Source: Hyphomicrobiales bacterium (GTDB lineage Bacteria; Pseudomonadota; Alphaproteobacteria; Rhizobiales; Rhizobiaceae). From it: 36,626 nucleotides of DNA. A program made the translations under genes and the position numbers. The notes under the pieces are model-generated. The model was not told the origin of the DNA. It worked only from the letters and a program-made list of their open reading frames with translations, and searched no databases. Of this stretch, positions 8,142 to 15,550 are shown piece after piece (the first letter of the stretch is position 1; every line of letters starts with the position of its first letter). Where the stretch lies: positions 1 to 36,626 of the forward strand of contig UBZT01000011.1 of the NCBI GenBank assembly GCA_900470155.1, given 5' to 3'.

Positions 8142-9186
8142 GGGGGGAGAAGTTGCCATTGCCAGGAGCCTCGAAGCCTTAGCGCGTGCCCGGCGTGGCG
8201 ATCCCGATGTGCCGGAATTGACCGTCGCCCAGATAAGGGAGCAGATGCGGGGTGCAGTGGACCGGGTGATGACGGAAGGCGCCCTTTACGATCGAGACCT
8301 CGCGGCTCTCGCTCTGAAGCAGGCGCAAGGCGATCTGTCGGAGGCGACCTTCCTATTGCGGGCTCACCGCGCCACGCTTCGGCGCATGGGCCATTGCGAG
8401 CCCATAGAATTCACGGATATTTGCCTCGATCGGCATATCTCCGCGACCACGAAAGAGCTCGCCGGCGGCCAGATCCTTGGAGCGACCTACGACTACACCC
8501 ATAGGCTTCTCGATTTTTCCTTGCTAGAGGCGCGCTCCTGCGCTGATCGCGCGATGGTTGACGATGAGTTGCAGGATGAAAGAGGTTTCGTCCAAGATTC
8601 TGCCGCGCTAGCACTGCATACATCACCCTATCAGGACTTGCTTGTTTCCCCAGACTGCGAGCCGAGCGGGAACCGGGATTATGAACCAGTCGATATCACT
8701 CGTGTCCCGGTCCGCCCGCCTTACGGACCATCCGAGACGCTCGGCCATCTGGTTCGTGGAGAAGAGGGGTTTCTGACTGGTCTTGCCTACACACGGCTGC
8801 GCACTGCCGGCGCGTCCCATCCCTATGTGGAAGAGCTGTCGGCAGGTCAGGTTGAGATCCTGGTCGAGCTGGAGGATCTGGGGCTTACCGTTTCGATCGG
8901 GGATATAGACATCACTATCTGCCGTATGGTGGCGCCGGTTCTGGACGGCAAGCAATCCCATCTCTCGCCAGGCTTCGGTGTTGCGTTCGGGACGAACGAG
9001 AGGAAAGCTGTCGCTATGGCCACCGTGGATCAGGCACTGAAAGCAGGGCTTGATCCTGAGCTGGTGCTTTCCCATAGCGACGGCGTGGAAGCAGCCGGCT
9101 ACGTATCGCACCTTAAATTGCCTCACTATTCCGACTTTCAATCCGATCTGGAGCTGATCCGGCGTGCGAGGTCTACGCATGAATGA
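8125..9186 (+). CDS. phnI: PhnI, C-P lyase core subunit (nucleosidase)
   Basis: A 353-residue protein, almost the same length as E. coli PhnI (354). ATG 8125 was chosen because the product then begins MYVPAKGGE, the family start (MYVAVKGGE), with GGAG 7 bases upstream. Near the end, HLKLPH gives two histidines five apart (about residues 329 and 334). These correspond to the zinc-binding pair seen in the E. coli core structure at the PhnI-PhnJ interface. PhnI catalyses displacement of adenine from ATP or GTP by phosphonate. It overlaps phnH by 17 bases and phnJ by 8. Nothing suggests loss of function. Confidence 0.96.
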   Translation: MYVPAKGGEVAIARSLEALARARRGDPDVPELTVAQIREQMRGAVDRVMTEGALYDRDLAALALKQAQGDLSEATFLLRAHRATLRRMGHCEPIEFTDICLDRHISATTKELAGGQILGATYDYTHRLLDFSLLEARSCADRAMVDDELQDERGFVQDSAALALHTSPYQDLLVSPDCEPSGNRDYEPVDITRVPVRPPYGPSETLGHLVRGEEGFLTGLAYTRLRTAGASHPYVEELSAGQVEILVELEDLGLTVSIGDIDITICRMVAPVLDGKQSHLSPGFGVAFGTNERKAVAMATVDQALKAGLDPELVLSHSDGVEAAGYVSHLKLPHYSDFQSDLELIRRARSTHE

Positions 9187-10024
9187 AACGTTCGGCTACC
9201 TCGATGAGGACAGCAAAAGATCTGTGAGACGAACAATCCTGAAGGCCCTGGCCATCCCGGGCTATCAGGTGCCGTTCGTCGCACCGGAAATGCCGATAGC
9301 CTACGGTTGGGGGGTAGGGGGCATGGTGGTCACGGCAAGCCTGATCAATGAGGAGGACTTGCTGAAGGTTACCGACCATGGCTCAGACGACACGGTGAAT
9401 GCGGTCAACATTCGGTCCTTCTTCACGAGGACGGCTTTCGTAACCACCACGACCCGCACGCCTGAGGCAACACTCATACAGGTCCGCCAGCGTGTCCCCG
9501 AGGCAAAGCTCCAGGAGGGGCAGATCGTCGTTTATCAGGTGCCGAGACCAGACCCTTTGCGCGCCTTCGTCAACTCGGCCAAGGAGGCCTCTCGCATGCA
9601 CGCACACGCGGATTACGGCCGTGTGTACGCTCGGCTGTTCGAGGAAAGAACCGGTAGTCGTGGTGCAGTCCAGCCAGGGTATGACTACCCGGTTATGGTC
9701 GAAGGGCGATATTTGATGTCTCCGTCACCGATACCGAAGCGAGATAACGCTAGTCTCCACCGTTCGCCGGCAATTCAGATATTCGGCGCGGCGCGAGAGC
9801 GTCGGCTCTATGCATTGCCACCCTACACCCATGTCGAAAGCCTTGCATTCGACGATATACCTTTTGACCCCGGCTATCCTGATGACGGACGGCAGTGTGT
9901 CATTTGCGGATGCGCAACCAGTCATCTCGACCACCTTCTCCAGAAGGATGATGGGACAAGCGAATGGGTATGCTCCGATACCGAATGTTGCGAACAAAGA
10001 TCAAAGGAGGTTGCCGGTGCTTAG
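9179..10024 (+). CDS. phnJ: PhnJ, radical-SAM C-P lyase
   Basis: A 281-residue protein, identical in length to E. coli PhnJ. It cleaves the carbon-phosphorus bond of ribose-1-phosphonate-5-phosphate using a 4Fe-4S cluster and S-adenosylmethionine. All key residues are present. The cluster motif CVIC at about 240-243 plus C265 give the C-x2-C-x21-C pattern. C271 (second Cys of SDTECC) matches the thiyl-radical Cys272 of E. coli. Gly28, in AIPGYQVPF, matches the glycyl-radical residue Gly32. ATG 9179 has GAGG 7 bases upstream. It overlaps phnI by 8 bases and phnK by 8. The enzyme therefore looks active rather than repurposed by loss of catalysis. Confidence 0.97.
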   Translation: MNETFGYLDEDSKRSVRRTILKALAIPGYQVPFVAPEMPIAYGWGVGGMVVTASLINEEDLLKVTDHGSDDTVNAVNIRSFFTRTAFVTTTTRTPEATLIQVRQRVPEAKLQEGQIVVYQVPRPDPLRAFVNSAKEASRMHAHADYGRVYARLFEERTGSRGAVQPGYDYPVMVEGRYLMSPSPIPKRDNASLHRSPAIQIFGAARERRLYALPPYTHVESLAFDDIPFDPGYPDDGRQCVICGCATSHLDHLLQKDDGTSEWVCSDTECCEQRSKEVAGA

Positions 10025-10781
10025 GCTACCTTCTCCCGTCCTGACGCTTGGTCGCGTTTCATATGATAGGCGGATTGCGCCGGACACGTCGTTCGTCCTC
10101 TATCCTGGAGAGGTGCTTTGTCTCGTCGGGAAATCCGGAGCGGGAAAGTCGACGCTGCTGCGCATGGCGGGCGGGCTTTTGCGTCCGCACGAGGGGAGGG
10201 TGCTACACCAATCCGCCGATGGCCCGATCTCGATCTATGAGCTTCCCGAGCAGGCTTTGGTTTCACAGCGACGTCGGAACGTCGGGATAGTCGCTCAGAA
10301 TGCTCGTGACACCCTCGATATGGCACAAAGTGCCGCCGCGAACATCGTTCAGCCTCTGTTCGACAATGGCGAGCGCAATTTTGGCCGAGCGATGGCGTCA
10401 GCGCAGCACTGGTTCGCTGCACTCGATCTCGATGTCGCAAGGATGGGCGACCTGCCGAGTTTGTTTTCCGGTGGCATGCAGCAGCGCTTGCAGATTGCGC
10501 GAGCGCTGGTCCACGGACCGAAGGTTCTCTGTCTGGACGAGCCGACGACTGGTTTGGATACCTCGGTGCAGGTCCGTCTTCTTTCATTGCTTTCGGGGCT
10601 TCAGCGCCAAACGGGCGTCGCCATGTTGCTTGTGACACATGATCTCCGGATTGCCCGGCTGATCGCCCACCGCGTGATCGTGCTCGACGAAGGCAGGATC
10701 GTCGAGGAGGCTCCACCAGACCGGCTCATCGCTGATCCTTGTCATCCTGCGGCCCGCGACCTCGTCGCGGCAATGATTTGA
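10017..10781 (+). CDS. phnK: PhnK, ATPase associated with the C-P lyase core
   Basis: A 254-residue ABC ATPase without a membrane partner (E. coli PhnK has 252). Walker A is GKSGAGKST (residues 38-46), the signature FSGGMQQRLQIAR, Walker B VLCLDEPTTGLD and the H-loop VTHD. The start is GTG 10017: an ideal AGGAGG lies 5 bases upstream, and the product then begins in register with PhnK. Known PhnK binds the PhnI-PhnJ face of the core complex and, with PhnL, couples ATP hydrolysis to opening of the active site. It overlaps the phnJ end by 8 bases and is followed after 8 bases by phnL. Confidence 0.94.
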   Translation: MLRLPSPVLTLGRVSYDRRIAPDTSFVLYPGEVLCLVGKSGAGKSTLLRMAGGLLRPHEGRVLHQSADGPISIYELPEQALVSQRRRNVGIVAQNARDTLDMAQSAAANIVQPLFDNGERNFGRAMASAQHWFAALDLDVARMGDLPSLFSGGMQQRLQIARALVHGPKVLCLDEPTTGLDTSVQVRLLSLLSGLQRQTGVAMLLVTHDLRIARLIAHRVIVLDEGRIVEEAPPDRLIADPCHPAARDLVAAMI

Positions 10782-10789
10782 GGACGGCT

Positions 10790-11428
10790 ATGGACATCTT
10801 GCGTGTCGAGAACCTGGAAAAGGACTACGAAGCACGAGCCGTCGGTCCGGTGAGCTTTAGATTGAGGGCCGGTGAAATAGGATTGATCGTCGGCGGTTCA
10901 GGGTCGGGAAAATCGACGGTGCTCGATGTGCTGTATGGGACAAAAAGAGCGAGCCGAGGAAGTGCCTTCTTGTGTGTTGGTGACGGGCAGCGAGATCTCT
11001 TCGACATATCGGTCGCGGAACTCGTTTCAATTCGAAGCGTGGCCATTGGTTACTGTACCCAATTTTTGCCGGCGATCCCCGGAAAATTGGCAGCAGACCT
11101 CGCAAATGAAGCTGCTTGCGCAGAAACAAGTTCGGCCGATATCACCGAGCTGTTGGATCGATTGGCCTTGCCGCAACGACTCTGGACCCTGCCGGTGTCT
11201 TCATGGTCTGGCGGCGAGAAACAGCGCCTGAACATAGCGCTCGCTGCCCTTCGCAAGCCAAAACTAATTTTGCTCGACGAGCCATTCTCCGCGCTGGATG
11301 AAGCACTGCACCCTGTCGTTTGGTCGGTTCTATCGGCGTTGGCTGATGGTGGCTCCGCAATATTGCTTGGGGTCCATAAGGCAAGCTCCTCTACAGCAGG
11401 GGCAGAAACACTGGTTGTCCTTGATTGA
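10790..11428 (+). CDS. phnL: PhnL, ATPase associated with the C-P lyase core
   Basis: A 212-residue ABC ATPase, slightly shorter than E. coli PhnL (226), mostly at the C terminus, which ends in ETLVVLD. Walker A is GGSGSGKST (35-43), the signature SGGEKQRLNIA, Walker B LILLDEPFSALD. ATG 10790 follows TGAGGA. PhnL dimerises with PhnK on the lyase core. It is the last gene of the unit. PhnM, which removes pyrophosphate from the triphosphate intermediate and normally follows phnL, is not here, nor are phnN or phnP. They must be supplied elsewhere, or the pathway differs. Confidence 0.92.
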   Translation: MDILRVENLEKDYEARAVGPVSFRLRAGEIGLIVGGSGSGKSTVLDVLYGTKRASRGSAFLCVGDGQRDLFDISVAELVSIRSVAIGYCTQFLPAIPGKLAADLANEAACAETSSADITELLDRLALPQRLWTLPVSSWSGGEKQRLNIALAALRKPKLILLDEPFSALDEALHPVVWSVLSALADGGSAILLGVHKASSSTAGAETLVVLD

Positions 11429-11548
11429 TCAGGCATGTCTTGTGAGTTTTCGACGGATTAGCCTGATTTCCGGCAATTGGGGAGCGGGCCCGATACAATT
11501 AGGGATCTTGCGCATCGACACGTTGAGAGTTGGGGCGCTGAAGTTTCT

Positions 11549-11593
11549 GTAGGTTGCGGTTCGAAAACTACGCGTCAAGGGTTCGATACCCTT
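11549..11593 (+). other. Two adjacent hairpins after phnL, the second shaped like a tRNA T-arm
   Basis: GTAGGTT (11549-11555) can pair imperfectly with AAAACTAC (11564-11571). Directly after it, AAGGG-TTCGATA-CCCTT (11577-11593) has the 5-bp stem and 7-base TTCGAxx loop of a tRNA T-arm. No convincing D-arm, anticodon arm or acceptor stem was found, and no CCA follows, so I do not call a tRNA. It may be the operon's 3' end structure, or a relic of a tRNA-derived attachment site. No U-rich tail is present. Confidence 0.35.
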
Positions 11594-11659
11594 CAAGAGC
11601 AAGGAGAAACAGGATGATGTTCTCTCCACGCCGATATTCATCAATGCGTCATTTCCAGT

Positions 11660-12409
11660 TTATCCGATGCGTTTCTGGTTCCCGCTGAACATGCCGCCAC
11701 GAAATACCTCGGGTTCAGGATCGAACACGAACAGAACGACATCTGAACCCGCCCTGGCAGTGAGCTGATGATCCAGCGAGCGCGAGAACGCGCTCTCGCC
11801 GGTTGCGATCATGACATCGCCAAAATCTATCGCCCCGTCGAAGACATAGAGCAGAAATGCCGTCCGGGGATCGGCCGCGGCGGGCAGGCTCAGCTGGGTA
11901 CCATTCGTGATGCGCGCATCGAACACGCGGACATCGGATCGCACGGTCAGCGGCGCCTCCTGGGGCCCGGCAATCAATCGCCACTCGTTGTCACTGTTCG
12001 CGTCAACGAAATCACGAAACTGCACCATCGGCTCAAGATCGGGAGCGTTGGGCCGCAGGAAGATTTGCAGCGCTCGAACCGGGCTGTTCCCGAGCATCAG
12101 CTCTTCGTGCTGGAAGGTATGGCCGGCATTCATCATCATGAAGTGCGTCTTGTCGAGCTTCTTCTCGTTTCCGACCGTATCGCGGTGAAGCATCTCGCCG
12201 CCGCGGATGTAGGTCAGGATCTCGTCGTCCTTGTGCGGGTGCATGCCAATGAGGTGACCGGGTTGCACCTGGGCGCGATCGATCCTGCCGATCGGACCGA
12301 TCCCGCTATCATCGGCCGTTAGGGTGAGACCCGGATACAGGATTTCGACGCCGAAGCCTTGGCTTATGTTCCCGCGCATCCGGCCTGCCGAGATTTTGGT
12401 GATCGTCAT
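11660..12409 (-). CDS. Pirin family bicupin (possible quercetin dioxygenase-like)
   Basis: A 249-residue protein. The N-terminal cupin has HPHKDDE with His57 and His59, and GHTFQHEE with His101 and Glu103. These are the four metal ligands of pirins at almost the same positions as in the human protein. The C-terminal cupin (from about residue 150) lacks the ligands, as is usual. ATG 12409 is chosen over an upstream codon at 12427 because AAGGA precedes it. Family members are Fe-binding redox sensors, and some show quercetinase activity. The gene is read in the same direction as the YcaC-like gene 71 bases upstream and probably shares its promoter. Confidence 0.88.
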   Translation of the reverse strand: MTITKISAGRMRGNISQGFGVEILYPGLTLTADDSGIGPIGRIDRAQVQPGHLIGMHPHKDDEILTYIRGGEMLHRDTVGNEKKLDKTHFMMMNAGHTFQHEELMLGNSPVRALQIFLRPNAPDLEPMVQFRDFVDANSDNEWRLIAGPQEAPLTVRSDVRVFDARITNGTQLSLPAAADPRTAFLLYVFDGAIDFGDVMIATGESAFSRSLDHQLTARAGSDVVLFVFDPEPEVFRGGMFSGNQKRIG

Positions 12410-12480
12410 TGGAGTTTTTCCTTCCATCTCGGGCGCGGGCGATTGTCGCCCGCGCCGATGAACTCAATATCGTTCCGACA

Positions 12481-13056
12481 TCAGTGATAGTTCAGGATGC
12501 CGACCAGCTTCTGGCCAAGCGGGCTTGTCCAGTCGACGGCAAGCTCGGAGATGATCTGGTCGACGGTGGTGATGATGGCTCCGGCCTTTTCCATGCGGCG
12601 CAGAGCCAGGTCGTCGCCGTACTTGGTGTAGGAGGCGGAAGCGTCCGCCGAGACCTGCACCTCGTAGCCTTCGTCGAGCATCTGCAGGACCGGGAAGGTG
12701 ACGCAGATTTCCGTCGTCACGCCGGCGACAAACAGCTTCTTGCGGCCGGTCGCCTTGACCGCCTGGTTGAAGCCGTCATGGTGCATTGCGTTGACAATAC
12801 CGGGGCGCTTGATCCGGGCGTCAAAGGCCTCGGGCAGGATTTCCTTGAGTTCTGGCAGCAGCGGCCCCTGGATCTGGTCTTCCATGCTGGATGTCAGGAT
12901 GGTCGGGATGTTGGCGGCCTTGGCGATGCGGGCGAGCTTCAGCGCGTTCTGCTTGACCAGGTTGATATCGTGCGAGTGGGTCCAGGCCATCGTGCCGATC
13001 TGATGGTCGATCAGCAGCATTGCGGAATTTTCGGGGGTGAATACTTGGCTGTGCAT
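12481..13056 (-). CDS. YcaC-like cysteine hydrolase (isochorismatase superfamily)
   Basis: A 191-residue cytoplasmic protein closely resembling E. coli YcaC (PTILT-S-E, GPLLPEL, RPG-x-x-NA, AVKATGRKKL, AGV-TE-CV-FP). The nucleophile is Cys118 in TTEICVTFP, the aspartate is D17 in LLIDHQ, and K83 or R84 may complete the triad. ATG 13056 follows AAGGAACACGACA; a longer upstream frame would run into the promoter. The natural substrate of YcaC-type enzymes is unknown; relatives hydrolyse small amides or cleave vinyl ethers. It faces a LysR gene across a 139-base gap, the usual layout for control by that regulator. Confidence 0.88.
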   Translation of the reverse strand: MHSQVFTPENSAMLLIDHQIGTMAWTHSHDINLVKQNALKLARIAKAANIPTILTSSMEDQIQGPLLPELKEILPEAFDARIKRPGIVNAMHHDGFNQAVKATGRKKLFVAGVTTEICVTFPVLQMLDEGYEVQVSADASASYTKYGDDLALRRMEKAGAIITTVDQIISELAVDWTSPLGQKLVGILNYH

Positions 13057-13140
13057 TGTCGTGTTCCTTTTTTTGTCGGCGGCGGGTTGGTGAAGTTCGT
13101 TTCGATCCGCTCGATGACTGGAATTTAGCGTTGCGATGAA

Positions 13141-13166
13141 TGGCACGGTAGCTCTATGGTTTGCCA
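13141..13166. promoter_or_regulatory. Candidate operator between the YcaC-like gene and its LysR
   Basis: TGGCA at 13141-13145 and TGCCA at 13162-13166 form an inverted repeat 30-55 bases before the LysR start. The gap holds divergent promoters for 12481-13056 and 13196-14086. Only the dyad supports this. Confidence 0.25.
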
Positions 13167-13195
13167 CTCTGTAGAACGGAAAATGGAACGCAAGA

Positions 13196-14086
13196 ATGAT
13201 CAGCTTCGAGGACATGCAGATCTTCGTTGAGGTCGCAGACGGCGGCGGGATTACCGTTGCGGCACGGCGTCTGGGGCTACCGAAATCGATCGTCAGCCGG
13301 CGGCTCGTCCGCCTCGAGAGCGAGCTCGGCGTTCAGCTTCTGGCGCGGACGACCAGAGGGGCATCACTCACAGAAGCCGGTGTTTCCTTCCGCGAGCATG
13401 CTGCCCGCATGTGCCTGGAAATGGACGTCGCTCGCGAAGAAATGCTGCCGACCGGAGAGCTGCGGGGACGATTGCGCGTGGCGGTTCCTTCGTCCTTCGG
13501 TCCCGGACACTTCGCGCCGGCGCTGGCCGAGCTTGCCCGCCTCCATCCGCTCCTGCAGCTCCACGCGCACTACAGCGACCGGTACGTTGATCTGGTCGCG
13601 GAAGGGTTCGATTGCGGGATACGGGTCGGTTACCTGCAGGACTCGAACCTGACGGCGCGCAAGATCGGCGCCTTTGCGGCGGGGCTGTTCGCCAATCCGG
13701 ACTACCTGAGTGCCCACGGCGTCCCGAAGAAGCCCTCGGACCTGCTCGAACATCAGGCCATCCTTCAAGGGACCGAAAGCTGGAAGGTGTCGGACGGCAG
13801 TAGGACGGTTGTCGTCAACGGGCAGGGAAGGTTCAAGGCAGACAGCGCCGTGGGCATCGCCGAAGGGACGGCGGCCGGGCTGGGCGTTGCGGCCCTTCCT
13901 GTCGTGATCGCGCAAAGCTACGTGACAGCGGGCACGCTCGTGCCGATCATGGCGGAATACAGTCTGCCGGAGATCGGCGTTTACATCGTGCGGCCGCCGG
14001 GATCGCACGTCTCGCGGAAGGTCAGGGTGCTGATCGATTTCTTTGTAGAGCGCTTCTCGGCGAGCGCCAGACGAGACGCGACCTAG
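13196..14086 (+). CDS. LysR-type transcriptional regulator
   Basis: A 296-residue LTTR. The helix-turn-helix spans about residues 3-62, with GGITVAARRLGLPKS and VSRRLVRLESELG. The effector domain starts at GRLRVAVPSSFG and carries the CIRVGYLQDSNL stretch typical of the CrgA/DsdC-like subgroup that senses aromatics and aldehydes. It is divergent from the YcaC-pirin pair, its likely target. Its 3' end overlaps the stop of the convergent HxlR gene by 4 bases, so the two run tail to tail with no terminator between them. Confidence 0.92.
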   Translation: MISFEDMQIFVEVADGGGITVAARRLGLPKSIVSRRLVRLESELGVQLLARTTRGASLTEAGVSFREHAARMCLEMDVAREEMLPTGELRGRLRVAVPSSFGPGHFAPALAELARLHPLLQLHAHYSDRYVDLVAEGFDCGIRVGYLQDSNLTARKIGAFAAGLFANPDYLSAHGVPKKPSDLLEHQAILQGTESWKVSDGSRTVVVNGQGRFKADSAVGIAEGTAAGLGVAALPVVIAQSYVTAGTLVPIMAEYSLPEIGVYIVRPPGSHVSRKVRVLIDFFVERFSASARRDAT

Positions 14087-14412
14087 CGCTGCGCCTCGCT
14101 CCTCCGCTCCTGAAACGCGACGCCCCAGTCTCGCATGGCGATCAACACAGGCGCGAGTGTCTGGCCGAACGGTGTAAGCGAATACTCCACGCGCGGCGGG
14201 ACTTCAGCGAAGACTTCGCGGGCGACAATCCCGTCGGCCTCAAGCTCCCGGAGCTGCATCGTCAACGATCGCTGGCTCGGATCGCCGACCAGGCGACGCA
14301 GTTCCCCGAACCGGCGCGGCCCGTCCAACAGCCGGTAGATGATCATCGGCTTCCACTTGCCGCCCGTCACATCGACGGTGGTCTCGACGGGACACTTCTG
14401 GCGGAGGCTCAT
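14083..14412 (-). CDS. HxlR-family regulator
   Basis: A 109-residue winged-helix protein. It has the conserved N-terminal cysteine in KCPVETT (Cys7), the WKPMIIYRLLDGPRRFGELRR recognition segment (given as WKP..GELRR), and the C-terminal YSLTPFG wing. ATG 14412 is preferred over TTG 14424, which overlaps the ribosome site GGAG. In this family the N-terminal Cys senses electrophiles such as quinones, aldehydes or hypochlorite. It is divergent from a quinone oxidoreductase gene, which fits that role. The neighbour is the probable target. Confidence 0.92.
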   Translation of the reverse strand: MSLRQKCPVETTVDVTGGKWKPMIIYRLLDGPRRFGELRRLVGDPSQRSLTMQLRELEADGIVAREVFAEVPPRVEYSLTPFGQTLAPVLIAMRDWGVAFQERRSEAQR

Positions 14413-14444
14413 CCTGGTCTCCAATGGTGTACTTTCTATCCCTA

Positions 14445-14463
14445 TAGGCAGAACTGTTGCCTA
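14445..14463. promoter_or_regulatory. Candidate HxlR operator between HxlR and quinone oxidoreductase genes
   Basis: TAGGCA-N7-TGCCTA is a perfect 6-bp inverted repeat centred in the divergent intergenic space. Its size and position suit a dimeric HxlR repressor. No binding evidence is available from sequence alone. Confidence 0.45.
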
Positions 14464-14518
14464 CTTGCAAGATCGCCTGTGGCGCGCGTAGTTGGAACGA
14501 GTTGATTGGAGGTGTGTC

Positions 14519-15505
14519 ATGCGCGCTGCGTTTTACGAGAAACAAGGAGCTGCGAGAGAGGTGCTTGTTGTCGGTGACCTGCCCTATCCACAGCCGGGCG
14601 CCGGTGAGGTCCGGGTGAGGGTGATCGCCTCGGGTATCAATCCTTCCGACATCAAGACGAGAACCGGCTTCGGCGGCAAGGCCATGCCATTCCCACGGAT
14701 CGTGCCACATCAGGACGGCGCGGGCGTGATTGATGCCGTCGGCGCGGGCATTCGCGAGACGCGCATCGGCGAGAGGGTCTGGATCTACATGGCGCAATGG
14801 GGCCGTGCGTTCGGGACTGCGGCGGAATACGTTGTCGTACCTTCCGTGCAGGCCGTCACGCTTGCCGACAACGTGTCCTTTGAGATCGGAGCATCGCTCG
14901 GCGTTCCGGCGATGACGGCGCATCGCTGCCTGTTCGCCGATGGAGACCTGCGCGGCAAGCGGGTTCTGGTGCAGGGTGGTGCCGGCGCGGTCGGCAATGC
15001 GGCGATCCTGCTTGCAAAATGGGCAGGCGCGTGGGTGGCGGCGACAGTCAGCCGCGAGGAGCAGGCGGAGGTCGCGCGAGTGGCTGGAGCCGATCGTGTC
15101 ATCAACAGGCGCCAGGAGGACGTCCCGCAGGCCATACGATCGGCGACGGGCGGCCGTGGTGTCGATCGTATCGTGGATGTCGATATCTCCGCCAACATCG
15201 AAGTGGCGCTCGCCTGTCTCGCTCGCGACGGCGTCGTCTCGGCCTATTCGACGGAATCACCGGAGGCTAAGCTCACAATCCCGTTCTTCCCGGCGCTGCT
15301 TGGAGGCTTCTCATTCCGTTTCGTCTACGTGTACACCATGCCGGAAGCGGCGATGCGTCAGGCAACCGAGGAGATTTCAGCCTGCGCCGCGTCGGGGGCA
15401 TACGTTCCGCAGATTGCGAAAACATATGCCCTTGATGCAGTGGCCGATGCGCACGAGTTCCAGGAGAGCGGCAAGGCTGTCGGCAAGATGCTGGTCCGCT
15501 TGTGA
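14519..15505 (+). CDS. NADPH:quinone oxidoreductase (zinc-free MDR family)
   Basis: A 328-residue medium-chain dehydrogenase/reductase. It has the catalytic-domain GINPSDIK, the HQDGAGVIDAVG motif, and the nucleotide-binding VQGGAGAVGNAAILLAKWAGA (central GGAGAVG) near residues 148-154. The structural and catalytic zinc cysteines of alcohol dehydrogenases are missing, which fits the quinone oxidoreductase (QOR) group. ATG 14519 has GGAGG 6 bases upstream; an upstream in-frame start at 14492 lacks a ribosome site. It likely reduces quinones or enones with NADPH and is controlled by the divergent HxlR. Confidence 0.9.
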   Translation: MRAAFYEKQGAAREVLVVGDLPYPQPGAGEVRVRVIASGINPSDIKTRTGFGGKAMPFPRIVPHQDGAGVIDAVGAGIRETRIGERVWIYMAQWGRAFGTAAEYVVVPSVQAVTLADNVSFEIGASLGVPAMTAHRCLFADGDLRGKRVLVQGGAGAVGNAAILLAKWAGAWVAATVSREEQAEVARVAGADRVINRRQEDVPQAIRSATGGRGVDRIVDVDISANIEVALACLARDGVVSAYSTESPEAKLTIPFFPALLGGFSFRFVYVYTMPEAAMRQATEEISACAASGAYVPQIAKTYALDAVADAHEFQESGKAVGKMLVRL

Positions 15506-15508
15506 AGC

Positions 15509-15544
15509 GCGTGACGCGCGAAGTTCACGCTCCGCTCGTCACGC
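15509..15544. terminator. Hairpin between convergent genes, candidate bidirectional terminator
   Basis: GCGTGACG (15509-15516) and CGTCACGC (15537-15544) are perfect inverted repeats of 8 bp with a 20-base loop. They lie in the 45-base gap between the quinone oxidoreductase and the convergent aldehyde dehydrogenase. There is no T-run on either strand, so efficiency is uncertain. Confidence 0.4.
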
Positions 15545-15550
15545 CTATCA

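Noticed and set aside
11514..11600. A possible serine/leucine-type tRNA gene ending in the T-arm-like hairpin
   Set aside because: The 5' side could offer GATCTTG against CAAGAGC, but there is no D-arm, no good anticodon stem and no CCA or typical discriminator context.
12409..13128. Plus-strand open frame opposite the YcaC-like gene
   Set aside because: No domain, no ribosome site, and the opposite strand matches YcaC along its length with the active-site Cys.
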